From Pseudomonadota bacterium (GTDB lineage: Bacteria > Desulfobacterota > JADFVX01), in assembly GCA_015222755.1 (NCBI GenBank), contig JADFVX010000111.1, positions 1 to 14,102 on the forward strand: 14,102 nt of DNA. The letters run 5' to 3'. This document shows, piece after piece, positions 7,028 through 14,052 of the stretch. The notes beneath the pieces were generated by a model. That model had not been told where the DNA came from and searched no databases. It saw only the letters and a program-made list of their open reading frames with translations. The position numbers were made by a program, and so were the translations under genes. Each line of letters opens with the position of its first letter. The stretch's first letter is position 1.

Positions 7028-7963
7028 TTACTCCATATCACGCCAAAGCGCAGTAGAGAGGTACTTATCTCCTCCATCCGGAAAGACGGTGACAACAACT
7101 CCCTCATCCAGCGTTTTTGCTATTTCCAGAGCCCCAAACATTGCAGCGCCTGAGGACTGCCCGATAAAAATTCCCTCTTCCCTGGCCAGCCTTACCGCCA
7201 TATCGTAGGACTCTTCCGTAGGGACGGGGATCTTTCCGTCGAGCCTGTCCTCGTGGTATATACCCGGCACAATGGAGCTTTCCATGTGCTTTAAGCCCTC
7301 GATACCGTGAAAGGCGTCTTCAGGCTCTATGGCCTTTATGACGATATCTGGATTATACTCCTTAAGCCGCTGCCCCGTTCCCATTACCGTACCACCCGTA
7401 CCGATAGTGGTAGCAAAGTGCGTTACCCTGCCACCGGTCTGGGCTATTATCTCTTCTGCCGTAGAGTAGTAATGGGCCCTGGCATTTGCAGGGTTGTTGT
7501 ACTGGTCAGGTTTGAAATATTTCTCAGGGTCTTTTTTCAGCAGCTCCCTTGCAAGCAGTATGGCGCCATCTGAACCCTCCATAGGGTCAGAATAGATGAT
7601 CTCCGCCCCATAGGCTATAGCCATTCTCTTACGCTCAACACTTACATTTGCCGGCATGACGAGAGTGACCCTGTATCCCTTAACGGCGCCTATCATTGCA
7701 TAGGCTATCCCCGTATTTCCAGATGTAGAGTCAAGGATGATCTTATCGGCTGTAAGCCGTCCATCGGCCTCTCCCTCTTCTATCATCCTGAGAGCAGCCC
7801 TGTCCTTAACGGAACCGCCGGGATTATAACCTTCAAGCTTGGCATAGACCTCTACCGTATCAGGCAGCTGGGAAGTAAGCTTTCTTATCCTCACAAGAGG
7901 CGTGTTGCCGATCAGGGCGAGAACATTCTGTACTACCTGACCGGTAAAATTGACCTTGTTCAG
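7028..7963 (-). CDS. cysM: CysM-type cysteine synthase, likely CysO-thiocarboxylate dependent, CTG start
   Basis: A PLP enzyme of the cysteine synthase family, 311 residues if started at CTG 7963. The CTG start is chosen because the only ATG/GTG/TTG in frame is a GTG at 7894, inside the conserved GNTPLV motif, which would remove the first helix. In frame upstream are only CTG and ATT before a stop. CTG lies six bases after a perfect GGAGG and one base after the cysK stop. Motifs: GNTPLV (19-24), Schiff-base Lys53 in GGSVKDR, TSGNTG (80-85), GTGGT and SSGAA. The region LKHMESS aligns with the loop of M. tuberculosis CysM containing Arg220, which recognises O-phosphoserine; here Lys225 occupies that place. 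It is probably the enzyme that joins the carrier thiocarboxylate to an activated serine, making a carrier-cysteine adduct. Confidence 0.9.
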   Translation of the reverse strand: MNKVNFTGQVVQNVLALIGNTPLVRIRKLTSQLPDTVEVYAKLEGYNPGGSVKDRAALRMIEEGEADGRLTADKIILDSTSGNTGIAYAMIGAVKGYRVTLVMPANVSVERKRMAIAYGAEIIYSDPMEGSDGAILLARELLKKDPEKYFKPDQYNNPANARAHYYSTAEEIIAQTGGRVTHFATTIGTGGTVMGTGQRLKEYNPDIVIKAIEPEDAFHGIEGLKHMESSIVPGIYHEDRLDGKIPVPTEESYDMAVRLAREEGIFIGQSSGAAMFGALEIAKTLDEGVVVTVFPDGGDKYLSTALWRDME

Positions 7964-7974
7964 CTTAATCCTCC
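7961..7974 (-). promoter_or_regulatory. Ribosome binding site deciding a rare CTG start for cysM
   Basis: On the minus strand GGAGG (7974-7970) is followed by six bases and CTG (7963-7961). The cysK stop TAA (7967-7965) lies between them, so ribosomes finishing cysK are already in position. No ATG, GTG or TTG exists in the cysM frame between the upstream in-frame stop (7978-7976) and the GTG at 7894. Confidence 0.75.
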
Positions 7975-8891
7975 ATCAGGGCCGTACTGAGGTAACGCTC
8001 ACCGCTGTCAGGAAGCACGACGACCAGCTGCTTGCCGGCATTTTCATCACGCTTTGCTATCTGGATGGCAGCACAAAGGGCCGCACCGGAAGAGATACCG
8101 CAGAGAATACCTTCCTCTTTTGCAGCACGCCTGGCCGTTGCAAAGGCCTCATCATTAGAGACCTTAACAACCTCATCTATAACATCAACATCCAGGATGT
8201 CAGGTATAAAACCTGCGCCTATACCCTGGATCTTGTGCGGGCCGGGCTGCCCCCCTGAAAGGACCGGAGAATCAACAGGCTCAACAGCAAAGACCTTTAC
8301 TGCGGCCTTCTTTTCCTTGAGAGTCTCACCCACTCCGGTAACCGTACCGCCCGTACCTACACCGGCCACAAAGAGGTCTATATTTCCGTCCGTATCGGCC
8401 CATATTTCCTCGGCTGTAGTCTTTCTGTGGACTTCGGGATTAGCAGTATTCTTAAACTGCTGCGGCACAAAGGAGTTTGAAATATTTTCTGCCAGTTCTG
8501 CCGCCTTGTTGATGGCCCCCTTCATACCTTCCGCACCGGGAGTCAGCACAAGCTCGGCACCAAGCATCTTCAGAAGTTTACGTCTTTCGATACTCATCGT
8601 ATCGGGCATGGTCAGAACCAGCTTGTAAGCTCGTGCCGCAGCCACAAAGGCAAGAGCAATACCAGTATTACCCGATGTGGGTTCGATTATCGTCGTGTCC
8701 TTGTCTATGAGCCCCTCTTTTTCCGCTGCATCTATCATAGCCAGACCGATCCGGTCCTTCACACTAGACATAGGATTAAAGGATTCCAACTTCACGAGCA
8801 CTTCCGCCTTACAGTCACTGGACAGTTTTTTCAGCCTTACCAGCGGTGTTCCCCCAATCGTCTGGGTAATATCGTCGTATATTCTTCCCAT
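7965..8891 (-). CDS. cysK: Cysteine synthase A (O-acetylserine sulfhydrylase)
   Basis: A canonical 308-residue CysK: GGTPLVRL near 13-20, Schiff-base Lys45 in NPMSSVKDR, PTSGNTGIALA, the GTGGT phosphate loop, the OAS-type loop GPHKIQGIGAGF, and SSGAALCAA plus PDSGERYLST at the C-terminus. It should make cysteine from O-acetylserine and sulfide in the cytoplasm. The ATG at 8891 is preferred over the GTG two codons upstream because the ribosome site (AGGAG) overlaps that GTG and sits five bases from the ATG. It is 23 bases after the carrier gene stop and overlaps the cysM ribosome site at its own end. The presence of both CysK and a CysM-like enzyme means the cell probably has two cysteine routes. 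Confidence 0.95.
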   Translation of the reverse strand: MGRIYDDITQTIGGTPLVRLKKLSSDCKAEVLVKLESFNPMSSVKDRIGLAMIDAAEKEGLIDKDTTIIEPTSGNTGIALAFVAAARAYKLVLTMPDTMSIERRKLLKMLGAELVLTPGAEGMKGAINKAAELAENISNSFVPQQFKNTANPEVHRKTTAEEIWADTDGNIDLFVAGVGTGGTVTGVGETLKEKKAAVKVFAVEPVDSPVLSGGQPGPHKIQGIGAGFIPDILDVDVIDEVVKVSNDEAFATARRAAKEEGILCGISSGAALCAAIQIAKRDENAGKQLVVVLPDSGERYLSTALMED

Positions 8892-8914
8892 GACCACTCC
8901 TTTTAAATTATTTG

Positions 8915-9196
8915 TTAAAATCTACCGCCTGCAATTGCAGGTATCAATGCCAGAGAATCGCCATCTCTTAGTTCCGTATCCAGGCTGTCCATAAAACGGA
9001 TATCCTCATCGTTTAAGTAGATGTTCAGGAACTTGCGAAGCTTTCCAGATTCGTCACAGAGCTTCTCCTTTATTCCGGGGAAGTTTGCCTCAAGATTATC
9101 CACCACCTCTGTCACTGTATTACCACTAGCCTCTACCTCACCCTTGCCATCTGTAAATTTCCTCAAGGGGGTCGGTATCCTTACACTTACTGCCAT
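8915..9196 (-). CDS. cysO: CysO-like small sulfur carrier (ThiS/MoaD fold) with C-terminal GG-Arg-Phe
   Basis: A 93-residue ubiquitin-fold protein. It reads strikingly like M. tuberculosis CysO as I recall it: RIPTPLRKFTDG, EASGNTVTEVVDNLEANFPGI, KLRKFLNIYLNDEDIRF, and the acidic-loop end DGDSLALIPAIAGG. In this family the terminal glycine is adenylated and converted to a thiocarboxylate that serves as protein-bound sulfide for cysteine synthesis. Mycobacterial CysO ends at the diglycine; here Arg92-Phe93 follow and the DNA shows an unambiguous stop after them. Activation would need removal of these two residues, most simply by the JAMM protease encoded three genes downstream. ATG start, with GGAGG eight bases upstream. 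It follows the threonine synthase-like gene by 44 bases. Confidence in the fold is high; the pathway assignment rests on the neighbours. Confidence 0.93.
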   Translation of the reverse strand: MAVSVRIPTPLRKFTDGKGEVEASGNTVTEVVDNLEANFPGIKEKLCDESGKLRKFLNIYLNDEDIRFMDSLDTELRDGDSLALIPAIAGGRF

Positions 9197-9240
9197 TATT
9201 TCTTCCTCCTGCCTTTTTTGATTTATTTATATTTGATTTA

Positions 9241-10434
9241 TTATGTATTTTCTTCCCAAATAGCCCTGAATGCCGCAAGGTTCGCCTCTATCTTTGAGAC
9301 ATTGCCCGGCCTAGCCTGTTCCCTAGCTGCCTTGGACTGACCATCGGTAAGTATCACCACTACAGGCGTATCACCTGCAATATCACCTGACTTTACAAAG
9401 CTGGCCGCAGCTGCCAGTGCAACAGCACCTGCCCCGCCCGTTGAAATGCCTTCATCTTCTCTTAGAAACTCCAGCATCTCCATGGCATCAGCATCTAAGA
9501 CGGCCTCTGCCTTACCGCCGCTTTCCATTATTGCCCTTGCGGCATAGGCTCCATCGGGAGGGTCGCCGATGGCGATAGCACCGATTGCGGTATCAGGCTT
9601 GACGGGGCTTATATCTTCCGTCCCCGCCTTTACAGCGCTTACGATAGGCGAACAGCCTGCCGCCTGCGCACCATAAAGTGCTGTTTCCTCTTTAAGCATG
9701 CCCATGGCCTTGAGCTCATCGAGGCCTTTTTTCAGCATCCTCATCAGCCCTCCCCCTCCCATTGGGGCAACTATCGCTGACGGCGGCATATCTTCCATCA
9801 GGGCCATGATCTCGAAAAGAAGCGACTTGGCCCCTTCAAGGTAGTATGGCTTAAGGTTGCCGTTTACAACTGCCCATCCCAGCGCTTCCTGCACTTCACT
9901 GCACAGGCGGTTAGCATCATCGTAGTTACCGGCAACCTCGAAGATGCGGCAACCGGAGGCTACTGCCTGTGCTATCTTGCCGTAGTCAGTCCCTTCAGGG
10001 ACAAAGATGACGGCATCCATCCCGGCATCAACTGCCTGCACTGCCAGAGCATTTGCCAGGTTTCCCGTTGAGGCGGCGGCAATGGTCTTAATACCAAGGC
10101 TTTTTGCCATACCGAGCGCTGAGGCAACCACCCTGTCCTTGAAGGAATGGCTCAGCATCGAGGCCCCCTCATCCTTGAGGTAGAGATTCTGGATACCCAG
10201 CCTCTTGCCCAGCCTTTCCGCCCGTACAAGAGGAGTACTTCCTGCCTTAAAACCCTCCGGCAAGAGAGACAAAGAGGAAAAAACATCCACGCTGCCCCTC
10301 CCGAGTGCCTCTACTGCTCCGGCGAGATCAAATTTCAGCTCTACTGGCCCGAAACACTCGTCACAATAAAAACGCAGCGAAGCCTCATAGCGCTCGCCGC
10401 ATTCCTTACATTTTAAACCTTTTACAAAATTCAT
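9241..10434 (-). CDS. thrC: Threonine synthase-like PLP enzyme with N-terminal zinc ribbon
   Basis: A 397-residue fold-type II PLP enzyme. The N-terminus has a zinc-ribbon layout C9-x2-C12 and C24-x2-C27 as in many prokaryotic threonine synthases. Then come STPLVRAERLG, Schiff-base Lys99 in SHSFKDR, AASTGNLANALA, and the glycine loop PMGGGG. Threonine synthase converts O-phosphohomoserine to threonine and phosphate. The residues before the lysine (ASMLSHSFKDR) differ from the common NPTGSFKDR, so the exact substrate deserves caution; paralogues acting on other phosphorylated amino acids exist. It is the first gene of the cysteine cluster and is preceded almost directly by a promoter, leaving almost no leader. 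The ATG is the only start that keeps the first zinc cysteines. No homoserine pathway gene is nearby. Confidence 0.87.
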   Translation of the reverse strand: MNFVKGLKCKECGERYEASLRFYCDECFGPVELKFDLAGAVEALGRGSVDVFSSLSLLPEGFKAGSTPLVRAERLGKRLGIQNLYLKDEGASMLSHSFKDRVVASALGMAKSLGIKTIAAASTGNLANALAVQAVDAGMDAVIFVPEGTDYGKIAQAVASGCRIFEVAGNYDDANRLCSEVQEALGWAVVNGNLKPYYLEGAKSLLFEIMALMEDMPPSAIVAPMGGGGLMRMLKKGLDELKAMGMLKEETALYGAQAAGCSPIVSAVKAGTEDISPVKPDTAIGAIAIGDPPDGAYAARAIMESGGKAEAVLDADAMEMLEFLREDEGISTGGAGAVALAAAASFVKSGDIAGDTPVVVILTDGQSKAAREQARPGNVSKIEANLAAFRAIWEENT

Positions 10435-10443
10435 ATTTCTTAT

Positions 10444-10472
10444 ACTTTACTGTTTTAGTAGGCTTTTGTCAA
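10444..10472 (-). promoter_or_regulatory. Strong sigma70-like promoter for the cysteine operon, nearly leaderless
   Basis: On the minus strand a perfect TTGACA (10472-10467) is separated by 17 bases from TAAAGT (10449-10444, 4 of 6 to TATAAT). The ATG of the threonine synthase-like gene begins only nine bases after the -10 (10434), so a start site at the usual distance would leave only 2-3 bases of leader. No Shine-Dalgarno sequence precedes this ATG. The space rules out a leader riboswitch or T-box from this promoter. Confidence 0.65.
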
Positions 10473-10527
10473 TGGACATGGTTTGTTTGACTTTTTCGGC
10501 TTTTGCAGGGTAGAAAATGTTTTTAGA

Positions 10528-10652
10528 CGGGATAACAGGATTGACCGGATTAAGGACGATATAAAAACCAAAACGATAGAACACGGACTACACAGATGAC
10601 ACTGATTTTTACGGATCTTTTATCTGCGTTGACCCGCGCTAGCCGTGTTCTA
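10528..10652. repeat. Degenerate 9-bp periodic intergenic repeat with 10-bp inverted ends
   Basis: The first part repeats a GATTNAC-like unit about every nine bases (gataacag, gattgaccg, gattaagga). The second part repeats an ACGGAT-like unit (cacggacta, cacagatga, cactgattt, ttacggatc). The second half is bounded by the inverted pair tagaacacgg (10577-10586) and ccgtgttcta (10643-10652). Similar decayed sequences are frequent in intergenic DNA of Deltaproteobacteria-like genomes; their function is unknown. There is no coding potential. Confidence 0.55.
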
Positions 10653-10685
10653 CCTATAACAGTCTTTAGGATTCCTCTAATAATC

Positions 10686-10755
10686 TGTCATGCCGGACTT
10701 GATCCGGTATCCAGATATTTGATAAGACTGGATTCCCGCTTTCGCGAGAATGACA
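10686..10755. repeat. Palindromic dispersed repeat, copy 2
   Basis: This 70-bp relative of the element at 1053-1120 has the same orientation and the same plan: TGTCATGCC at one end, GAGAATGACA at the other, two internal hairpins (ATGCCGGA/TCCGGTAT and ATTCCCGC/GCGAGAAT), and the inner inverted pair ATCCAG / CTGGAT, which is perfect here. Arm changes are partly compensated by G-T pairs, which suggests the fold matters or that the copies are old. Confidence 0.85.
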
Positions 10756-10925
10756 AACTCAGAATTTTTAGATATTTCCTTTATTTTTGGTTTATTATTA
10801 GTGCGCCTCGGCCCAGTTCTTCCCCACGAGGCACCTTCACACCCCTTCCAGCTCAGCAGAAGCAAACATTTACACACCTTCAAGTTCAATCTCTGGAGAC
10901 TCTTCACGAGGTGCTGCCATTCATG

Positions 10926-10942
10926 CCCGCCTTGCAGGCGGG
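10926..10942 (-). terminator. Hairpin just after the histidine kinase stop
   Basis: Five bases past the TGA at 10948 the minus strand forms CCCGCC-TGCAA-GGCGGG, a 6-bp all-GC stem with a 5-base loop. No T-run follows, so it is not a classical intrinsic terminator; it may protect the mRNA 3' end or be another dispersed palindrome. Confidence 0.4.
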
Positions 10943-10947
10943 GAACA

Positions 10948-13900
10948 TCACTGCTTGCTCAATGGAACGGTAAATATAAACCTGCAACCTTTCCCCCAGG
11001 TACTTTCAATCCATATCTTTCCTCCATGGGACTCTACAATCTTCTTGCTGATGACAAGGCCCAAGCCTGTTCCCTGGTGTTTTTTCGAGTAAGATGAATC
11101 CAGTTGCTTAAATGGCTCAAAAAGCTTAGGTATGTCCTCACTCCTTATACCCTCCCCCGTATCTTCAATGGCTATCTCCGCAAATTCTCTATCACCACAA
11201 TTCTCCCCCTTAACTCTCAAGGCATGTATACTTACAGTTCCACACTCTGGAGCAAACTTGGCTGCGTTGCTCAGCAGGTTCAGCAGTACCTGCTTGATGC
11301 GCATTTCATCAGCATAAAGAGTTTGCAGGTTGTCTTCAATTTCGGTGACCAACTTCAATCTCTTATTTGTCATCTTTTCCTTTACAAACAGGACACTACT
11401 CTCGACAAGAGATCTGAGATCAACATCCGCATGCTCAAACTCCATACCGGCCGCCTCTATTTTGCTGAGATCAAGGATGTCGTTAATCAATGATAGAAGG
11501 TGGGCACCGCTTGTATATATATCCTCTGTGTATTCCATTTGCTTGTCCGTAAGCTCACCGGTGACTCCCATCTTCATCATTTCAGAAAAGCCGAGTATTG
11601 CATTGAGCGGTGTTCTCAGTTCATGCGACATATTGGCAAGGAATTCCGACTTTGCCCTACTTGCAGCCTCGGCCATCTCCTTTGCCTTTTGCAACTCAAT
11701 CTCAGCCTTCTTGCTCTCAGTTATGTCGTTCATGGCTATAACAGTTCGATCTGCCCCGATTGGAACCATCCTAAATACCACTTCCCGGACATCACCATTT
11801 TTGCATGTGAGATTCCACTGTTGAGGTTCGATTTCTGTTCCACTGGCTAAAGCCTCCTCCCCTGCTTCCTCCCAGGCTGTCTGAACAGTTTTTCTGTACT
11901 CCTCATCAGGGTAGGCGGCATCCCACCATTCCTCTGGCGTTCGAACGTCATCAGTCGTCCAACCAAATAATTCGATGAACTTACTGTTGAAATGTTCAAT
12001 ATTTCCTTCAAGATCCGTTATCGCCATTGGAACCGGGGATTTCTCAACAACTTGACGGAATTGGACCTCACTCTGACGCAACTCCTCCTCTGCCTTCTTT
12101 CGCTCGGTGATATCCTCCTTTACTGCAATGTAGTTTATTATGTTGCCGCCAACACCCCTAACGGGAGAGATAGATGAAAGCTCCCAGTAAAGCTCGCCGT
12201 TTTTCTTTTTGTTACAGAGCTCACCCCTCCACTCTTGCCCGGAGCTAATGGTATCCCAGAGTTCTTTATAGTACTCATCTGACTGCTTGTCGGACTTTAA
12301 TATTCGTGGATTTTGCCCGATGGCCTCCTCTACTGTATAACCCGTTACTTCAGCAAAACAAGGATTTACATATTCAATATTTCCCTCCGTATCGGTAATG
12401 ACGATGGATACGGGACTCTGCTCAACGGCGCGAAAAAGTTTTCTGCTCTCCCTTTCCGCCTTCTGTCGTTCGGAGGCCTCCATTATTTCGCTGATAAGAT
12501 AGGTGACGTTCACAAGAAAATCCTCTTCTTCAATCTCCCAGCACCTTGCGTCACCGACATGCTCGCAGCAAAGTATACCCATCACTTCTCCCTCATACCA
12601 TATGGGCACATCCAGCATGGAGGTAATGCCTAAAGGCAGCAGATAAGATTCCGCAAGCTCACTTGTAGTGGCATGCCTTCCAGCATCATCAGCTACTATA
12701 GGCTTACTTGTTTTAATTGCTTCAAAATATTTGGGGAAATCCTTCGCCTCCAGAGACGCACCGATTTCATGTTTATTTTCATCGGCTATGAAAAGGTCCC
12801 GGCAACAAATGGCTGTCTTTTCTGTGTTATAGAGCCAGATGCTTGTTCGTTTTACACCTACTGCTTTCGAAGCGGTTTCAGTGATAAGGCCAAAATTATT
12901 ATCTATGCAGGTGAAGTGAAGTTTTGAGAGCTCCAGCAGGGAGTCTTTGAAACGGAGGGACCGCTCACTTCTATAGTCTAAAGCTCTGCTGAATTCCTGC
13001 ACTTTATCAAAGGCCTTACGATTCGACCTGTAAAAACTGGCAATAAAGTATATTAGCAGCAATAAGGTTGTTAAAGCGCCTGCCAGGGTGTAATTCCACT
13101 GGTTTTGCATCTTTGAAAGCCTCTTCTCCAGTAGAGATGCAAGCCTTTCTGACGCTTCTTTGTGCAAGAGGTCACCTTTTTCTATGACAAGAGTACCCAT
13201 TTTGAAAAGTTCGACAGGTGACACCTTTTTTTCTGGGTCACCTAAAAGATCGCTTACACTGACGATAAATCCTTCAATTTCGACAATAAATTGCTCTATA
13301 GCCGCGTCCATATCGGCGTCAAATGAAGCAATTTGTACCCACAGGTCGGAGGATTCTTCAACAAGGATTACTTCTGTTCTCTCAAGATTTGTAAGCTCAT
13401 ACCTCAAGATGTTGAGGTGCTTGTACAAAAGCGGAAGTTCCTTGCCTCTATCCTCTGCCGCATATAGACCGGAGGCAATCCCTCGCACCCTCCCTATTGT
13501 TTCAATGATGTTCGGGATCCTCTCTGCGATCATTAGGACAATATAGTAGGAGTCCGACTGAGGATCAAGAATAAGGTTTGAATTGTTTGAAATTGTCCGG
13601 CTGATAAGAATTAAATCAGATATGAGGTCGCTATATTTATTAAAAAGGACTTCAGCGGTCATTGTGCCTTCCTCAATCGAGAATAGAGCTTCTATCCGCG
13701 AGAGAAGGTCTTCCAGTGGCTGACGTGGAGCAAACCTGACGGCGCTACCATTAGATATAATTTCTGACAGCTCTTTTTTAAATCTTTGCTGTAGTTTTTT
13801 GATGCGGCCTTCCAGGGACAAATCGCCATGCATTTCCACATTGGTCAGTCCGCGTATCTGTTGCAGAGTCAATGTCGCCTTATGTATCTGGCGGATATCG

Positions 13901-14052
13901 TGTATCCCCTGAATCTCCTTTTTTATGAAATCGATATCACCTTTATAGTTACTGACAACAAAATATAGCGAGACAAACACCAGAAGGAGGGGGAGAAGGG
14001 TTGCCGCTACATAGCGCCACCTGTTGACTTTAAGTTTTTCTACATTTTCCAT
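10948..14052 (-). CDS. Membrane sensor histidine kinase: helical sensor, GAF, two PAS, HisKA, HATPase
   Basis: A 1034-residue two-component kinase. Transmembrane helices lie at about 13-33 and 321-341, enclosing a roughly 290-residue periplasmic all-helical domain whose NLILDPQSDSYY motif (159-170) is like those in helical-bundle sensors. In the cytoplasm follow a GAF-like domain (about 365-525, SIWLYNTEK and MLDVPIWYEGEVMGILC), two PAS domains (about 535-650 and 660-780; the first ends YIAVKEDITERKKAEEEL), HisKA with phospho-accepting His810 in NMSHELRTPLNAIL, and a HATPase domain with the N box near Asn929, DTGEGI and GTGLGL. There is no receiver domain and no response regulator in view, so its partner is elsewhere. 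ATG start with AGGA six bases upstream. Its own promoter is not evident in the 50 bases left. No sign links it to the cysteine genes. Confidence 0.95.
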   Translation of the reverse strand: MENVEKLKVNRWRYVAATLLPLLLVFVSLYFVVSNYKGDIDFIKKEIQGIHDIRQIHKATLTLQQIRGLTNVEMHGDLSLEGRIKKLQQRFKKELSEIISNGSAVRFAPRQPLEDLLSRIEALFSIEEGTMTAEVLFNKYSDLISDLILISRTISNNSNLILDPQSDSYYIVLMIAERIPNIIETIGRVRGIASGLYAAEDRGKELPLLYKHLNILRYELTNLERTEVILVEESSDLWVQIASFDADMDAAIEQFIVEIEGFIVSVSDLLGDPEKKVSPVELFKMGTLVIEKGDLLHKEASERLASLLEKRLSKMQNQWNYTLAGALTTLLLLIYFIASFYRSNRKAFDKVQEFSRALDYRSERSLRFKDSLLELSKLHFTCIDNNFGLITETASKAVGVKRTSIWLYNTEKTAICCRDLFIADENKHEIGASLEAKDFPKYFEAIKTSKPIVADDAGRHATTSELAESYLLPLGITSMLDVPIWYEGEVMGILCCEHVGDARCWEIEEEDFLVNVTYLISEIMEASERQKAERESRKLFRAVEQSPVSIVITDTEGNIEYVNPCFAEVTGYTVEEAIGQNPRILKSDKQSDEYYKELWDTISSGQEWRGELCNKKKNGELYWELSSISPVRGVGGNIINYIAVKEDITERKKAEEELRQSEVQFRQVVEKSPVPMAITDLEGNIEHFNSKFIELFGWTTDDVRTPEEWWDAAYPDEEYRKTVQTAWEEAGEEALASGTEIEPQQWNLTCKNGDVREVVFRMVPIGADRTVIAMNDITESKKAEIELQKAKEMAEAASRAKSEFLANMSHELRTPLNAILGFSEMMKMGVTGELTDKQMEYTEDIYTSGAHLLSLINDILDLSKIEAAGMEFEHADVDLRSLVESSVLFVKEKMTNKRLKLVTEIEDNLQTLYADEMRIKQVLLNLLSNAAKFAPECGTVSIHALRVKGENCGDREFAEIAIEDTGEGIRSEDIPKLFEPFKQLDSSYSKKHQGTGLGLVISKKIVESHGGKIWIESTWGKGCRFIFTVPLSKQ

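Larger units (their letters stand above)
10435..10947. other. Intergenic gap between kinase and cysteine operon
   Basis: This 513-base gap contains no convincing gene on either strand; the open frames across it run through the repeats and lack ribosome sites. In order it holds the operon promoter (10444-10472), a degenerate 9-bp periodic repeat (10528-10652), a palindromic repeat (10686-10755), an AT-rich stretch, and a hairpin just after the kinase stop (10926-10942). I see nothing recognisable in about 10756-10925. Confidence 0.7.

Noticed and set aside
7028..7894. The GTG at 7894 as start of cysM
   Set aside because: It would begin inside the conserved GNTPLV motif and lacks a ribosome site, whereas the upstream CTG has GGAGG at ideal spacing.
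8032..8628. A 198-residue open frame on the plus strand
   Set aside because: It is antisense to cysK, low in complexity (rich in Ser, Ala and Pro), and explained as a shadow of the real gene.
10435..10947. A riboswitch or T-box upstream of the cysteine operon
   Set aside because: The best promoter ends nine bases before the first start codon, leaving no room for a leader RNA, and I see no SAM-box or T-box motif in the gap. An additional distal promoter cannot be excluded.
10596..11097. Overlapping plus-strand open frames in the gap and across the kinase 3' end
   Set aside because: They run through the palindromic repeat and the kinase coding region in another frame and show no start signals or conserved motifs.
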